This document shows, piece by piece, positions 35,317 to 44,464 of a stretch of DNA of 64,000 bases. The first letter of the stretch is position 1. Every line of letters begins with the position of its first letter. The stretch comes from Leuconostoc mesenteroides subsp. mesenteroides ATCC 8293. Lineage in GTDB: Bacteria; Bacillota; Bacilli; Lactobacillales; Lactobacillaceae. The notes beneath the pieces were generated by a model. It searched no databases. It worked only from the letters and a program-made list of their open reading frames with translations, and was not told the DNA's origin. Both the position numbers and the translations under genes were made by a program. The stretch lies in the NCBI RefSeq assembly GCF_000014445.1, contig NC_008531.1, positions 1,974,397 through 2,038,396 of the forward strand, read 5' to 3'.

Positions 35317-35349
35317 ATAAAAAAACGCCAGTTTATTACTGACGTTTGA
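35317..35349 (-). terminator. Terminator of the hydroxyacid dehydrogenase gene
   Basis: On the minus strand AACGTCAGT pairs with ACTGGCGTT (one mismatch) and is followed by seven T. Confidence 0.7.
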
Positions 35350-35361
35350 ATAATCTGAACT

Positions 35362-36351
35362 TTACCGCAAAATTTCGTTTTCAGTAACGCCGCCATTTAC
35401 CATCGTTACGGCATCATTTAAAGCCATTTCCACCATATTTTTTATTGCTGTGTTTGTATAAAAAGCAATATGTGGTGACAGTAGAAAGTTGTCATATTCG
35501 ATTAAGCGCTTTACATCTGCTGGTAGCGCCGTTATATCTTGCTTTTGGTTCATAAAATCATTTTCATTTGGTGTCACATCAAATGCTGCACCAGCCAATA
35601 ACTTTGATTCGAGTGCTTTTTCAAGCTCAACCATGTCAACAATTTCACCACGCGCAAAATTCAACATAATTGTTCCTGGCTGAATTTTAGCAAAGAAATT
35701 TTCATCAGCCATATAGCGCGTCTCGTCATTTAATGGTGTATGAAAACTAATAACATCCGCTCGAGACAAAGCATCATCTAATGTCGTATAAGTTACAAAT
35801 GGTTCGTTCTGGGCACGATATATTGGGTCCACACCTAACACTGTTGCGCCCAGCGCGTGAAGCATTTCTGCAAGGGCTGTCCCAATTCGACCTACACCAA
35901 TCACAGCAACAGTTAAATCATGAATTTCTCTCGCTTGACCACCAGCAGCCCAAGTATAGTCACCCGTATTCATGGCGCGATCAAACTTTTTATTGTGTCG
36001 AATTAAATTAAAAAGCTGTGTTAGCGTGTATTCTGCAATTGCTCGGGGTGAATAGGCTGCAACATTAGACAAACGAATATTGTGAGCAAAGGCTTCTGGC
36101 AAGTCCAACACATCATAGCCAACCTGTCGAATAGCGATTTGCTTAATATTGAATTGAGCTAGTTGCGCATAAACTGGTGCATTAATGGCTGTTGTTTGTT
36201 GTGTGGTAATTGCATCAAAACCTTTAGCGCGATCCACCGTCGTTTCGTTAAGTGGTTGATCAATGGTCACTACTTCGTGGCCTGTTTTTTCAGTCCATTT
36301 TTCAACATATGGCATTTCGTCTGAAACTGTATTGTACATTAAAATTTTCAT
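35362..36351 (-). CDS. D-2-hydroxyacid dehydrogenase (D-lactate or D-hydroxyisocaproate dehydrogenase type)
   Basis: A 329-residue NAD-dependent enzyme of the D-isomer family. The Rossmann motif VIGVGRIGTALAEMLHALGA lies near residues 147-166, MLNFARGEIVDMVELE near 225 has the catalytic-region Arg, and SPHIAFYT near 290 has the catalytic His. GGAGG stands before ATG 36351, so the in-frame ATG 12 bases upstream is unlikely. It differs clearly from the main Leuconostoc D-lactate dehydrogenase as I remember it, so it is probably a paralogue. The neighbourhood would suit reduction of branched 2-keto acids. Confidence 0.85.
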   Translation of the reverse strand: MKILMYNTVSDEMPYVEKWTEKTGHEVVTIDQPLNETTVDRAKGFDAITTQQTTAINAPVYAQLAQFNIKQIAIRQVGYDVLDLPEAFAHNIRLSNVAAYSPRAIAEYTLTQLFNLIRHNKKFDRAMNTGDYTWAAGGQAREIHDLTVAVIGVGRIGTALAEMLHALGATVLGVDPIYRAQNEPFVTYTTLDDALSRADVISFHTPLNDETRYMADENFFAKIQPGTIMLNFARGEIVDMVELEKALESKLLAGAAFDVTPNENDFMNQKQDITALPADVKRLIEYDNFLLSPHIAFYTNTAIKNMVEMALNDAVTMVNGGVTENEILR

Positions 36352-36381
36352 AATATCCTCCAAAGGTGCGCTAGCAATAAG

Positions 36382-37629
36382 TTATTTAACTTTTCCCAAG
36401 AAATATTTTTTCTTACCACGACGAACCAATACAAATTCACCATCATAATGTTTTGTTGGATCAATTTCAAAGTTAACGTCCGTTACTTTTTCACCACTAA
36501 TGGTAATCGCCCCATTTGTAACATCTTCACGCGCTTGACGCTTTGATTTCTCGACTTCTCCGTCGACTAAGAAATCGACAACATTTTTCTTTTCCGATGT
36601 AATGTCAAAGCTTGGCACACCACCAAATGCATCAGCAATATCTGCTGCAGATAAATTAGCAACATCACCACTAAATAATGCTGCTGATAGCTTTTCGGCA
36701 TCAGCAACAGCTTGTTCTCCGTGAACAAATTTAGTTACCTCTTGTGCCAAGCGTTTTTGTGCTATACGACCTCCAGGGTTATTTTTGGCTTCTTGTTCGA
36801 GGTTATTAATCTCATCAACACCCAAAAATGTAAAGTATTTCAAATACTTCACAACATCTTCATCACTTTGGTTATACCAGAATTGGTAGAAAGTGTAGGG
36901 TGAAGTTTTTTCCGGATTCAACCAAATTGCATTTCCTTCTGACTTACCAAACTTTTTACCTGATGAGTCAGTCATCAAAGGAATTGTTAGACCAAAAGCT
37001 GTCGCATTATTCCCTTCAATTGAGTGAATTAAATCAATGCCAGAAGTAATGTTCCCCCATTGATCTGAGCCACCAATCTGCAATTGTACATTATGACGAC
37101 GCCATAGTTCATGGTAATCAATGCCTTGCAAAATCTGGTAGGTAAACTCTGTAAATGAAATACCTGTTTCTAAACGTGAAGCTACGACGTCCTTTTTCAA
37201 CATCACATTGATAGAGAATAACTTACCATAATCGCGTAAAAAGTCTGTCAATGTTAATTTGCCAAGCCAGTCGTTATTATTAACAATAGCAGTTTTTTCA
37301 TCACCAAATAGCTTGGTTACTTGCTCAGTAATTCCTTTTTCATTCTGACGTAACTGTTCTGGTGAAAGTAATTGACGTTCTGTTGTTGGACGTGGATCAC
37401 CAATAGCACCAGTTGCACCGCCAATAATAATAACGGCTTTTCCGCCAGCATTTTGAAAACGTTTTAACACCATAAATGGAATCAAGTGCCCCAAATGTAA
37501 TGAATCAGCTGTTGGATCGGTACCCACATAGGCCCCAATTTCTCCTGATGCCATTGCTTCAATTAATCCTGCTTCATCTGTTACTTGGTTCAGCGCACCG
37601 CGCCATTTCAAATCTTCAATAAAATTCAT
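36382..37629 (-). CDS. tyrS: Tyrosyl-tRNA synthetase
   Basis: A 415-residue class Ic synthetase. The HIGH-type motif reads DSLHLGHLIPF near residues 43-53 and the KMSKS-type motif GKKFGKSEGNAIW near 225. YQILQGIDYHEL lines the tyrosine pocket, and an S4 RNA-binding domain lies at the C-terminus. I prefer ATG 37629 because AAAGGAG stands 6 bases before it; the in-frame ATG at 37635 overlaps that site. It is controlled by a tyrosine T-box. Confidence 0.97.
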   Translation of the reverse strand: MNFIEDLKWRGALNQVTDEAGLIEAMASGEIGAYVGTDPTADSLHLGHLIPFMVLKRFQNAGGKAVIIIGGATGAIGDPRPTTERQLLSPEQLRQNEKGITEQVTKLFGDEKTAIVNNNDWLGKLTLTDFLRDYGKLFSINVMLKKDVVASRLETGISFTEFTYQILQGIDYHELWRRHNVQLQIGGSDQWGNITSGIDLIHSIEGNNATAFGLTIPLMTDSSGKKFGKSEGNAIWLNPEKTSPYTFYQFWYNQSDEDVVKYLKYFTFLGVDEINNLEQEAKNNPGGRIAQKRLAQEVTKFVHGEQAVADAEKLSAALFSGDVANLSAADIADAFGGVPSFDITSEKKNVVDFLVDGEVEKSKRQAREDVTNGAITISGEKVTDVNFEIDPTKHYDGEFVLVRRGKKKYFLGKVK

Positions 37630-37645
37630 TGCCATCTCCTTTAAT

Positions 37646-37862
37646 TACAGAAAAAATCGTCCTAATCTTAATAGACTAGGACGATTTTCACCGTGGTACC
37701 ACCTAAATTGTAAGTCATCGGACCTACCACTTAATATGCCTTATCGCGGCACACGTCATTGATTTGCACACTGTGTAACTCAACAATATCCACGGATTAG
37801 CTCACAGCAGCCGCTAACTCTCTTTGACGCGTATGATATTATCTTTATCAGTGTAATGAATG
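37646..37862 (-). promoter_or_regulatory. Tyrosine T-box leader of tyrS
   Basis: The T-box core AGGTGGTACCACGG lies at 37704-37691 and the terminator AAATCGTCCTA...TAGGACGATTT plus T run at 37688-37648. Stem I closes with ACACTG/CAGTGT. The specifier loop gives TAC (37777-37775) followed by A, the Tyr codon. A -10 TATAAT lies at 37873-37868. Confidence 0.92.
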
Positions 37863-37926
37863 TTTTTATTATACCAGAATATTAGATAAAAAAGGACATT
37901 TTAATTTTACAAGAAAACGATCAGAA

Positions 37927-37942
37927 TGTTTCATGTGAAACA
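37927..37942. other. parS-like site with one changed base
   Basis: TGTTTCATGTGAAACA differs at one position from the parS consensus TGTTTCACGTGAAACA and sits in a larger inverted repeat (TCAGAATGTTTCA/TGAAACATTCTGA) in the gap between tyrS and padR. It may bind ParB weakly. Confidence 0.5.
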
Positions 37943-37970
37943 TTCTGATAACAGCCTATACTAAATTACT

Positions 37971-37999
37971 TTGACAACCACAGTAATATGTTATATTAT
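37971..37999 (+). promoter_or_regulatory. Promoter of the second padR module
   Basis: TTGACA, 17-base spacer, TATTAT, 24 bases before the padR start. Confidence 0.65.
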
Positions 38000-38022
38000 G
38001 TAGTTATAAGAGGTAACTGCAT

Positions 38023-38373
38023 ATGGATATATCAAAAGATCTCATTCGTGGTCATACGGACACCATTATTTTAAATATTCTTAGTCAAGGTGATTCTTAT
38101 GGATACCAAGTTTCAAAATCCATTCGCCAATTATCCAGTAAGCAATATGAACTGAACGAGGCAACACTGTACACTGCGTTTAGACGCTTGGAAAAGGTCG
38201 GAGACATCCGTAGTTACTGGGGTGATCAAACCCAGGGGGCTAGACGAAAATACTATACCCTTACTGATCAGGGCCAAGAACATTTTAAATCAGCACAACA
38301 AGAATGGGACTTCGCCAAAGATATCATTAGCCATTTAATTAGCGGAAGGATAAAAGATTATGATGAGCGTTGA
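38023..38373 (+). CDS. PadR-family transcriptional regulator (second module)
   Basis: A 116-residue PadR winged-helix protein. LNILSQGDSYGYQVSKSIRQ (17-36) and the recognition segment NEATLYTAFRRLEKVGDI are followed by the wing GARRKYYTLTDQGQEHF. It heads a unit with a DUF4097-type protein and a PspC protein. Its end overlaps the next gene by 14 bases. Probably a repressor released by envelope stress, as for related modules. Confidence 0.9.
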   Translation: MDISKDLIRGHTDTIILNILSQGDSYGYQVSKSIRQLSSKQYELNEATLYTAFRRLEKVGDIRSYWGDQTQGARRKYYTLTDQGQEHFKSAQQEWDFAKDIISHLISGRIKDYDER

Positions 38374-39694
38374 AATGGAAATTAGAACCCGTTTGGATGT
38401 TATTTTTTCTAAATATACGCCGAACGCACAATTAACGGAATTTAAAGAAGAACTTGTAGCCGATTTATTAGAAGCTTATCAAGATTTTTCCAAAACTGAT
38501 CGGTCCCATAATGAAGCTTTGGACGATGCTTTTGAGCAACTAGGTGATATTGATAGTTTGTTAAAAGACTTAAGTGAACCCAGTACAAAAGAGGAAACAG
38601 ATAAAGAATCTGAACCAAAACGACCTTACGTGGATATTTCAAATAAAGGCGTGCACATTGGAAATTTACACATCAACAAAAAAGGCGTAACACTTGGTGA
38701 TGATATCATACTTGATGGCAAAAATAATAAAGTCCAATTCGGTGACTGGTTGCACGTTGACCGTGATGGCGCCCGTGTGGGCGATAAATACTATAAATTT
38801 GAAGATAATGTTGATTCAGATATCAATGATACTTTTGAAAATAAAGACTTCAAGGAACCTAACTGGGCTAAATCTCACCATCAATTGACCGTGCCAACCA
38901 GTACCAAAGATTTTGTAATTGATTACAGCGAAGCTTCGATTCACTTCTATACAAATGATAAAATCGACCTCATTACTATTGATGAATACTTTAGTCGTGA
39001 TAATAGACGTTATTTTGCCACTATCTCAGAAAATGATGATAAAATTGTAGTTAACCAGGGTGAACATCCAATGCTCTTCCATGTCCGCACTGCTGTGAAC
39101 ATAGGAATTCCGCGCTCGTTCACCACCGGGAAAATAGAAGTACGAAACCAAGCAGGTAGCTTATATGCACAAGACTTAGTTACCGAGAAGTTTAACGTTC
39201 AAATTAACGCCGGAAGTTTCAAAGTCAAAAATATGGATACCAAGACTGCAGATTGGCAGCTTGCATCCGGATCAATAAAGGCAACACATATCAAGGCTGA
39301 ACAAGCTAAAATACATGCTCAATTAGGTGCTGTTAATATCAGCGATGCAACTATTGATTATGCTAAAGTTAACGCTGACTTTGGTTCTGTACGTATAGAC
39401 AATCTTGTTGGTGGCGGAGAATTCACGATTAATTCTGGTTCACTTCGTTTGAGAGTTGACCAACTAACAAACGATTTGAAACTAAACTCTAATTCTGGGA
39501 CCATTCGCTTAACGGCTCCAGCTGATCAAGACTTCAATTTTGAACTAGCAACTAACTCAGGGGCAGTTCATTTGGATCGCAATGACATCCATTATAATAA
39601 AAGTTTCGATGGCTATAAAAGTGGATTTGTTGGCGCTAACCCTGAATTTACAATCGATGCACAAGCAGCTATGGGTTCTATAAAGATATACTAG
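38360..39694 (+). CDS. DUF1700/DUF4097-type envelope-stress protein
   Basis: A 444-residue protein, apparently soluble or peripheral: no clear membrane helix. Residues 1-75 resemble the DUF1700 start (helical, with ALDDAFEQLGDIDSLLKDL). The middle holds strand pairs NKGVHIGNLHINKKGVTLGD, and the C-terminal half (about 190-440) is a DUF4097 beta-helix with repeats such as INAGSFKVKN, LASGSIKATH, LGAVNISDA and INSGSLRLRV. It combines in one chain what the first module (16781-18365) splits into two genes. GGAAGGA precedes the ATG. Confidence 0.78.
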   Translation: MMSVEMEIRTRLDVIFSKYTPNAQLTEFKEELVADLLEAYQDFSKTDRSHNEALDDAFEQLGDIDSLLKDLSEPSTKEETDKESEPKRPYVDISNKGVHIGNLHINKKGVTLGDDIILDGKNNKVQFGDWLHVDRDGARVGDKYYKFEDNVDSDINDTFENKDFKEPNWAKSHHQLTVPTSTKDFVIDYSEASIHFYTNDKIDLITIDEYFSRDNRRYFATISENDDKIVVNQGEHPMLFHVRTAVNIGIPRSFTTGKIEVRNQAGSLYAQDLVTEKFNVQINAGSFKVKNMDTKTADWQLASGSIKATHIKAEQAKIHAQLGAVNISDATIDYAKVNADFGSVRIDNLVGGGEFTINSGSLRLRVDQLTNDLKLNSNSGTIRLTAPADQDFNFELATNSGAVHLDRNDIHYNKSFDGYKSGFVGANPEFTIDAQAAMGSIKIY

Positions 39695-39749
39695 TACCTA
39701 TATATGATTTCTAAGCCTAAATCAACAATTATTACATGGAGGAATAACA

Positions 39750-40013
39750 ATGACAAAACATAAAAAATTAACTCGCTCACGTGATAACCGTGTGATTGCC
39801 GGTGTCCTTGGTGGAATTGCTAACTATTTTAATTGGGATGCTACGTTAGTTCGAATTATTTTCGTGGTATTAGGATTCTTACCCGTTCTGCCCGGAATTT
39901 TAGTTTATATTATCGCTTGGGTGTTGATTCCTGATGAACCACGTCAGACACATTATTATTCAGACGGTTCCAGAAAAGATGTCACACCTGATGACTACGA
40001 TGATCGCCCTTAA
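39750..40013 (+). CDS. PspC-domain membrane protein
   Basis: An 87-residue protein with the PspC domain: RDNRVIAGVLGGIANYFNWD then a hydrophobic helix (about 35-60) ending VLIPDEP. PspC-type proteins take part in envelope stress responses, often with LiaR- or PadR-type regulators. It is the third gene of the second PadR module, 55 bases after the DUF4097 gene, with GGAGGA. Confidence 0.88.
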   Translation: MTKHKKLTRSRDNRVIAGVLGGIANYFNWDATLVRIIFVVLGFLPVLPGILVYIIAWVLIPDEPRQTHYYSDGSRKDVTPDDYDDRP

Positions 40014-40033
40014 TTAAAACATTAATCTCAAAT

Positions 40034-40071
40034 AGACCCTGTGGACTTTTTTATATCCACAGGGTCTATTT
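40034..40071. terminator. Bidirectional terminator
   Basis: AAATAGACCCTGTGGA pairs perfectly with TCCACAGGGTCTATTT around a T-rich loop, between the pspC and esterase genes. Confidence 0.85.
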
Positions 40072-40094
40072 ACTTGCTTTGCAAAAACGCATTG

Positions 40095-40988
40095 TTAGTT
40101 AGTATTTTGTCTGATAAATGCCAATTTTTTTGCATGAATATCATCCGTGTTGAAATCACGTGGTCCATGATACGCATCATCAACTAGTATCACCTCAGCT
40201 CTTTTACCCACTTTCTGATAATACTTTTCAGCCAATGAAACACTCTGTAAATAAGGTACTACGTCATCCTTAGTTCCAGCAAATAATAACAAGGGCGGCA
40301 TATTCTTTGAAAAATAAGTTGCTGGGTTCGCTTGTGCAACTTTGCTTGGCATCTGGTCCGGCCGTTTGGTACCTAACATTATTCCTTCAAACGACTGTGC
40401 CTCACCAGTTTCGCTGAACTGTGGTTTTATGTTGAGCGCAGCAAATTGTTTAGAAAAATCGTCAACTTTGTAGGGCCCATACATCCCAATCACGCAACTA
40501 ATTTTTGGAAAAAACGTGTGTTCCGCTACATCTTTGAGTCTGCCCAACAATAAATGCTCAGATATTGTTGCTGCCGTTAAAACAGCTAACTGGGCTCCGC
40601 TAGATTCCCCAATCAATATAATGTTGTCCTTATCAAGGCCATACTGCTTTGAATTCTTTATCAAAAAATTTATTACTGCACGAATCTCAGCGATTTGGAC
40701 AGGGAAAGTTTGTTCACCTAGCTGATTAAGTGAATAATCTGGACTCACTACTGCAAAACCATCATTCAAGAACCGTAAACTGGGATTAAGTTTATATGAG
40801 GATTTTTGGCCTCGAAGCATACCCCCACCATATATGTCTACAATAACTGGACAATTCTCCCCCGCTTTAGGTAAATAAAGGTCAAGCTGATTACGATCTC
40901 CAACCGAATAGCTAAGATTATGAAACACCCTAGCATTTTTTGGCATATTTGCTGGAACATATTTATATGTTTTATCTTTGAATAACAT
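40095..40988 (-). CDS. Alpha/beta-hydrolase (BD-FAE/esterase type)
   Basis: A 297-residue cytoplasmic esterase or lipase-like hydrolase. The oxyanion motif is DIYGGGMLRGQKSSY (about 54-68), the nucleophile Ser is in ILIGESSGAQLAVL (about 125-138), the Asp in FAGTKDDVVPYLQ and the His in VDDAYHGPRDF. Start set at ATG 40988 (an in-frame TTG lies 18 bases upstream); ribosome site weak. Substrate unknown; peptide or short-chain ester hydrolysis is possible. Confidence 0.82.
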   Translation of the reverse strand: MLFKDKTYKYVPANMPKNARVFHNLSYSVGDRNQLDLYLPKAGENCPVIVDIYGGGMLRGQKSSYKLNPSLRFLNDGFAVVSPDYSLNQLGEQTFPVQIAEIRAVINFLIKNSKQYGLDKDNIILIGESSGAQLAVLTAATISEHLLLGRLKDVAEHTFFPKISCVIGMYGPYKVDDFSKQFAALNIKPQFSETGEAQSFEGIMLGTKRPDQMPSKVAQANPATYFSKNMPPLLLFAGTKDDVVPYLQSVSLAEKYYQKVGKRAEVILVDDAYHGPRDFNTDDIHAKKLAFIRQNTN

Positions 40989-41116
40989 ACTTTCATTATA
41001 AAACAATTAACGTATCCGTCAAATTGTAATAATAATATTAAAACTGATACAAATTTTACCACTACCAGCTTATAATAAGTTAAAATGGTTTAAATATAAC
41101 AATTGGAGAACGTTGT

Positions 41117-42571
41117 ATGCTTCAAAATTCTATACAACTTACAGATAACAAGCTACGTGAAATACTATTTGCTGGTCGTTTTGGTATTGAAATAGAAGAA
41201 CACCGTGTACAATCAGGAAGTAAAAGCCTATCCCAACATCCACACCCTCGTGATTTAGGCAATCGGCAGTATCAACCCTACTTCCAGACTGATTTCTCTG
41301 AAAGTCAAGAGGAACTAGTCACCGGTACTAAACATTCTTCAAAAGATGCCTTAATGCATTTGCACGAACTCCAGACTATTTTGGCATCTGAACTGGCTGA
41401 GGATGAAATTATTTGGCCACTTTCGATGCCCCCACATTTGTCTGCCAACGATATTGATTATTTGCTTAATCATTTTGAACGATCTTGGTATCAAGAATAT
41501 CGGGATGTTTTAGTCAAACGTTATGGGCCTTTTAAGCATATTATGGCTGGAATTCATGTTAATTTTTCACCAGCTGACGACTTAGTTTGGTGGTTTGGCT
41601 CTCAAAAAGAAATCAATTCCTATCCTGCTGCCAAAAATGAGTTATACTTTCAAATCGCTCAACAGATAGCTAGTTATAGGTGGCTACTGACCTATCTTTT
41701 TGGTGCAAGTCCCGTTTCTGAAAATTCAACAGATAGTTTACCAACTAATTTCAAACATAGGCAACCGGTTCGCTCTTGGCGCGCCAGCAATTTTGGTTTT
41801 GCAAATCATAACGATATTGAAATTGACTATACTAACTTTGAAACGCATATGAAACAAATTCAACATTATGTTGATACTGGCAAATTCTATGATAAAAGTG
41901 AGTTTTATGGTCCAGTACGTTTAAAGGCTCCAGGAAGTTTGACTAATATGGCACAACGTGGCGCCTCATACCTAGAATTTAGGATGTTTGATACCAATCC
42001 CTTCACACTAGATGGTATTTCACAAGATGCGTTAAGCTTCCTCCATTTGCTAATCATCGATGCCATCATTAATCCACAGCAATGGTCAGATGACGACCTA
42101 AAAAGTGCGCAGTCTCTAAACCATATGGTAGCTTTACAACATCCAAATGCTCCCCTCATCCCATCACTCGCCACTTCTGCTAAACAATTGATTCAACGCT
42201 TGGAGGATATTATTAAGCTGTCCCCCGCTGAACTACAGGAAGATTTTTTTAGCGCTCTCACGTTCGCTAAGGATGCCCTTGCTGATCCAACGAAAACTAT
42301 TGGGGCCCAGTTATCAAACTTCATTAGTAATGATTCTCTGGAAGCATTTGCTTTGAAACGCGGACAACAGATTTTGTCAGAACGAAAATCCAGCAGTAAT
42401 AATTTTGTTTTTGCCCCAAATCATTTAAAACAAACTTACATCCAGGCGCATAAATTAGGATTTAAAACATTATTGCGCAAGGACAATTGTCTACAAATAA
42501 GCCAAAACGACCATGTCTGGACGTTTACAAAAAATACAGACTTAACTAAATATGTCAAAACAAAAAAGTAA
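41117..42571 (+). CDS. gshA: Glutamate-cysteine ligase
   Basis: A 484-residue gamma-glutamylcysteine synthetase related to the N-terminal half of bifunctional GshF. The signature near the start FAGRFGIEIEEHRV, then DFSESQEELVTG and LWPLSMPPHL-like IIWPLSMPPHL, belong to the Firmicutes GshA type. The glutamate-site region AGIHVNFSP follows. No GshB domain is attached, so the product would be gamma-glutamylcysteine unless GshB is encoded elsewhere. GGAGAA precedes the ATG. Protects against oxidative stress. Single gene with a strong terminator. Confidence 0.92.
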   Translation: MLQNSIQLTDNKLREILFAGRFGIEIEEHRVQSGSKSLSQHPHPRDLGNRQYQPYFQTDFSESQEELVTGTKHSSKDALMHLHELQTILASELAEDEIIWPLSMPPHLSANDIDYLLNHFERSWYQEYRDVLVKRYGPFKHIMAGIHVNFSPADDLVWWFGSQKEINSYPAAKNELYFQIAQQIASYRWLLTYLFGASPVSENSTDSLPTNFKHRQPVRSWRASNFGFANHNDIEIDYTNFETHMKQIQHYVDTGKFYDKSEFYGPVRLKAPGSLTNMAQRGASYLEFRMFDTNPFTLDGISQDALSFLHLLIIDAIINPQQWSDDDLKSAQSLNHMVALQHPNAPLIPSLATSAKQLIQRLEDIIKLSPAELQEDFFSALTFAKDALADPTKTIGAQLSNFISNDSLEAFALKRGQQILSERKSSSNNFVFAPNHLKQTYIQAHKLGFKTLLRKDNCLQISQNDHVWTFTKNTDLTKYVKTKK

Positions 42572-42598
42572 TGATACGGACTGTATCATTACTTTTTT
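42563..42598 (+). terminator. Terminator of gshA
   Basis: AAAAGTAATGATAC pairs perfectly with GTATCATTACTTTT around 5 bases, overlapping the stop codon. Confidence 0.85.
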
Positions 42599-42606
42599 AG
42601 TAGTTG

Positions 42607-43788
42607 TTATCTTAAAATATCAATCAGGTTTTTATTACTTGCTGTTTTTGCTGGTAAAATACCAAACACTAGACCAACAACTGTTGACGTTCCGAAAGCC
42701 AATAAGAATGTTGATAGTGAAACACTAGCTTTAAATGGTAGGAAAGCAGAAATTCCCATCGCTACCCCTAACCCTGCAAGGTAGCCAATCATCCCGCCAC
42801 TAAGTGTTAACATAACTGCTTCAATCAAAAACTGCCATAAAATTTGTTTCTGAGATGCCCCCACAGCCATCCGAATACCAATTTCTTGAGTCCGCTCGCT
42901 GACTGCAATATACATCATGTTCATGACCCCAATGCCGGCAATAAATAACGAAATACTTGCGACAGCAACAATAAAGTAAGTAATACCCTTAATGACTGCT
43001 GTTATACCTTTAAGCATAGCTGCCGTATCAAAAAACTCATAGGATCCGGAAGCATGTTGTGAACCAATTTTATTGAGTTGATCTTTAATATCAGTTGTTG
43101 CTTTAGATATATTTGTTCCAGACACAAATGTTAGCTTTAAGGTATTCGCATTAACCGTTGCGTTACTGTTCTCAAACACGTGTCGTGGCACAACAACGTC
43201 GTAATTGTAAAATTCACCCTTTACCGCATTATTATTAATAATACCAACAATTGTATACATTGTGCCATTGATTTCAATTCCTGAATTCAACGCATTTCGA
43301 TTTGTTCGATAACCCTTCTTGGCAATTGATTGACTAACCAATGCAACTGGGTTATCCATTGAGATATCTGTTGCTTTAAGGCCATGCCCAGTAATTATCT
43401 CACTGTCATTTGCTGTTGTTGCTAAATATACTGATGCTGTTAAGCTCTTACCATTAATGGTCCCCTCACTGGATAAGATACCATGATCATCAGACTGTAC
43501 CGTAACTTTGCTGACTTTGGCATTAGCGCGAATACGCGCTAAATCATCATTATTAAATCCGGAAACTTTACCATCATTACTTGGCGAAAATGTAATTTCC
43601 GTCGACTGCTGTCCACTACTATCGGCCTGCAAATTTTTCAGCATTTCAATTCGTGCACCATCGCCAAGAGATAGGATGGTAATCACCGAAGCAATACCAA
43701 TAATAATTCCAATCATAGTTAAAATACTGCGACGTTTATTTGAAATTAATGACCTGAATGAACTGACAATTAACTCACGAACCTGCAT
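42607..43788 (-). CDS. MacB-like ABC transporter permease (FtsX fold)
   Basis: A 393-residue permease. One N-terminal helix (about 15-38, LTMIGIIIGIASVITIL) is followed by a large extracellular MacB domain (about 45-255) and three C-terminal FtsX helices (about 268-385, with IAVSERTQEIGIRMAVGASQ). ATG 43788 follows GGAGG and overlaps the ATPase gene by 14 bases. It belongs to a MacAB-like tripartite system with the two upstream genes. Such systems export antimicrobial peptides or macrolides. Confidence 0.92.
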   Translation of the reverse strand: MQVRELIVSSFRSLISNKRRSILTMIGIIIGIASVITILSLGDGARIEMLKNLQADSSGQQSTEITFSPSNDGKVSGFNNDDLARIRANAKVSKVTVQSDDHGILSSEGTINGKSLTASVYLATTANDSEIITGHGLKATDISMDNPVALVSQSIAKKGYRTNRNALNSGIEINGTMYTIVGIINNNAVKGEFYNYDVVVPRHVFENSNATVNANTLKLTFVSGTNISKATTDIKDQLNKIGSQHASGSYEFFDTAAMLKGITAVIKGITYFIVAVASISLFIAGIGVMNMMYIAVSERTQEIGIRMAVGASQKQILWQFLIEAVMLTLSGGMIGYLAGLGVAMGISAFLPFKASVSLSTFLLAFGTSTVVGLVFGILPAKTASNKNLIDILR

Positions 43789-44464
43789 GTTGCACCTCCA
43801 TGTCACTTTGTAAACGACCGTCTAAAATTCTAATCAGACGATTTGTTTGGCGTGCAACGTTTTCATCGTGTGTCACCATAATGATTGTTGTTCCATTACG
43901 ATTTAGCTCTTCAAAAAGTGCCAATATTTCTCGAGATGTCGCCGAATCTAATGCCCCCGTAGGTTCATCTGCCACTAGAAAGTTAGGCCGTGTGACAATT
44001 GCACGAGCAATTGCAACACGCTGCTGTTGTCCACCCGATAAATTTTTAGGTAGTTTATCATAACTGCCGGGCAATCCCACTTGCTCCAACACATCATTTA
44101 CACGAGCAATAATATCACGTCGCTTCAAACCAGCATATAATAACGGCAACCCAACATTTTCGCCTACACTTTGGTTCCTAATTAGTTTGAAATTTTGAAA
44201 AATAAAACCAACTGATTGATTACGCAATCGAGCATGATCGCGTCTATTCAAATCATTAACTACAGTGCCGTTGAAATTATATTGTCCATCAAAATTATTG
44301 TCTAAAAAACCAATAATGTTAATCAATGTTGATTTCCCTGAACCGGACGGTCCCATAATCGCAACAAATTCACCAGCATCAATATTTAACGAAATTTCAT
44401 GTAAAGCCTTATAATTCTCGTTTCCCTGTCGATAACTTTTGCTGACTGAAACTAAGTTAATCAT
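43775..44464 (-). CDS. MacB-like ABC transporter ATPase
   Basis: A 229-residue LolD/MacB-type ATPase. Walker A is IMGPSGSGKSTLINIIGF (about 35-52), the signature NLSGGQQQRVAIARAIV (about 141-157) and Walker B NFLVADEPTGALDSATS (about 160-176). ATG 44464 lies within the end of the upstream HlyD-like gene (8-base overlap), so translation is coupled. The first M of the open frame is a TTG six bases upstream, within the ribosome site region. Confidence 0.95.
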   Translation of the reverse strand: MINLVSVSKSYRQGNENYKALHEISLNIDAGEFVAIMGPSGSGKSTLINIIGFLDNNFDGQYNFNGTVVNDLNRRDHARLRNQSVGFIFQNFKLIRNQSVGENVGLPLLYAGLKRRDIIARVNDVLEQVGLPGSYDKLPKNLSGGQQQRVAIARAIVTRPNFLVADEPTGALDSATSREILALFEELNRNGTTIIMVTHDENVARQTNRLIRILDGRLQSDMEVQHAGS

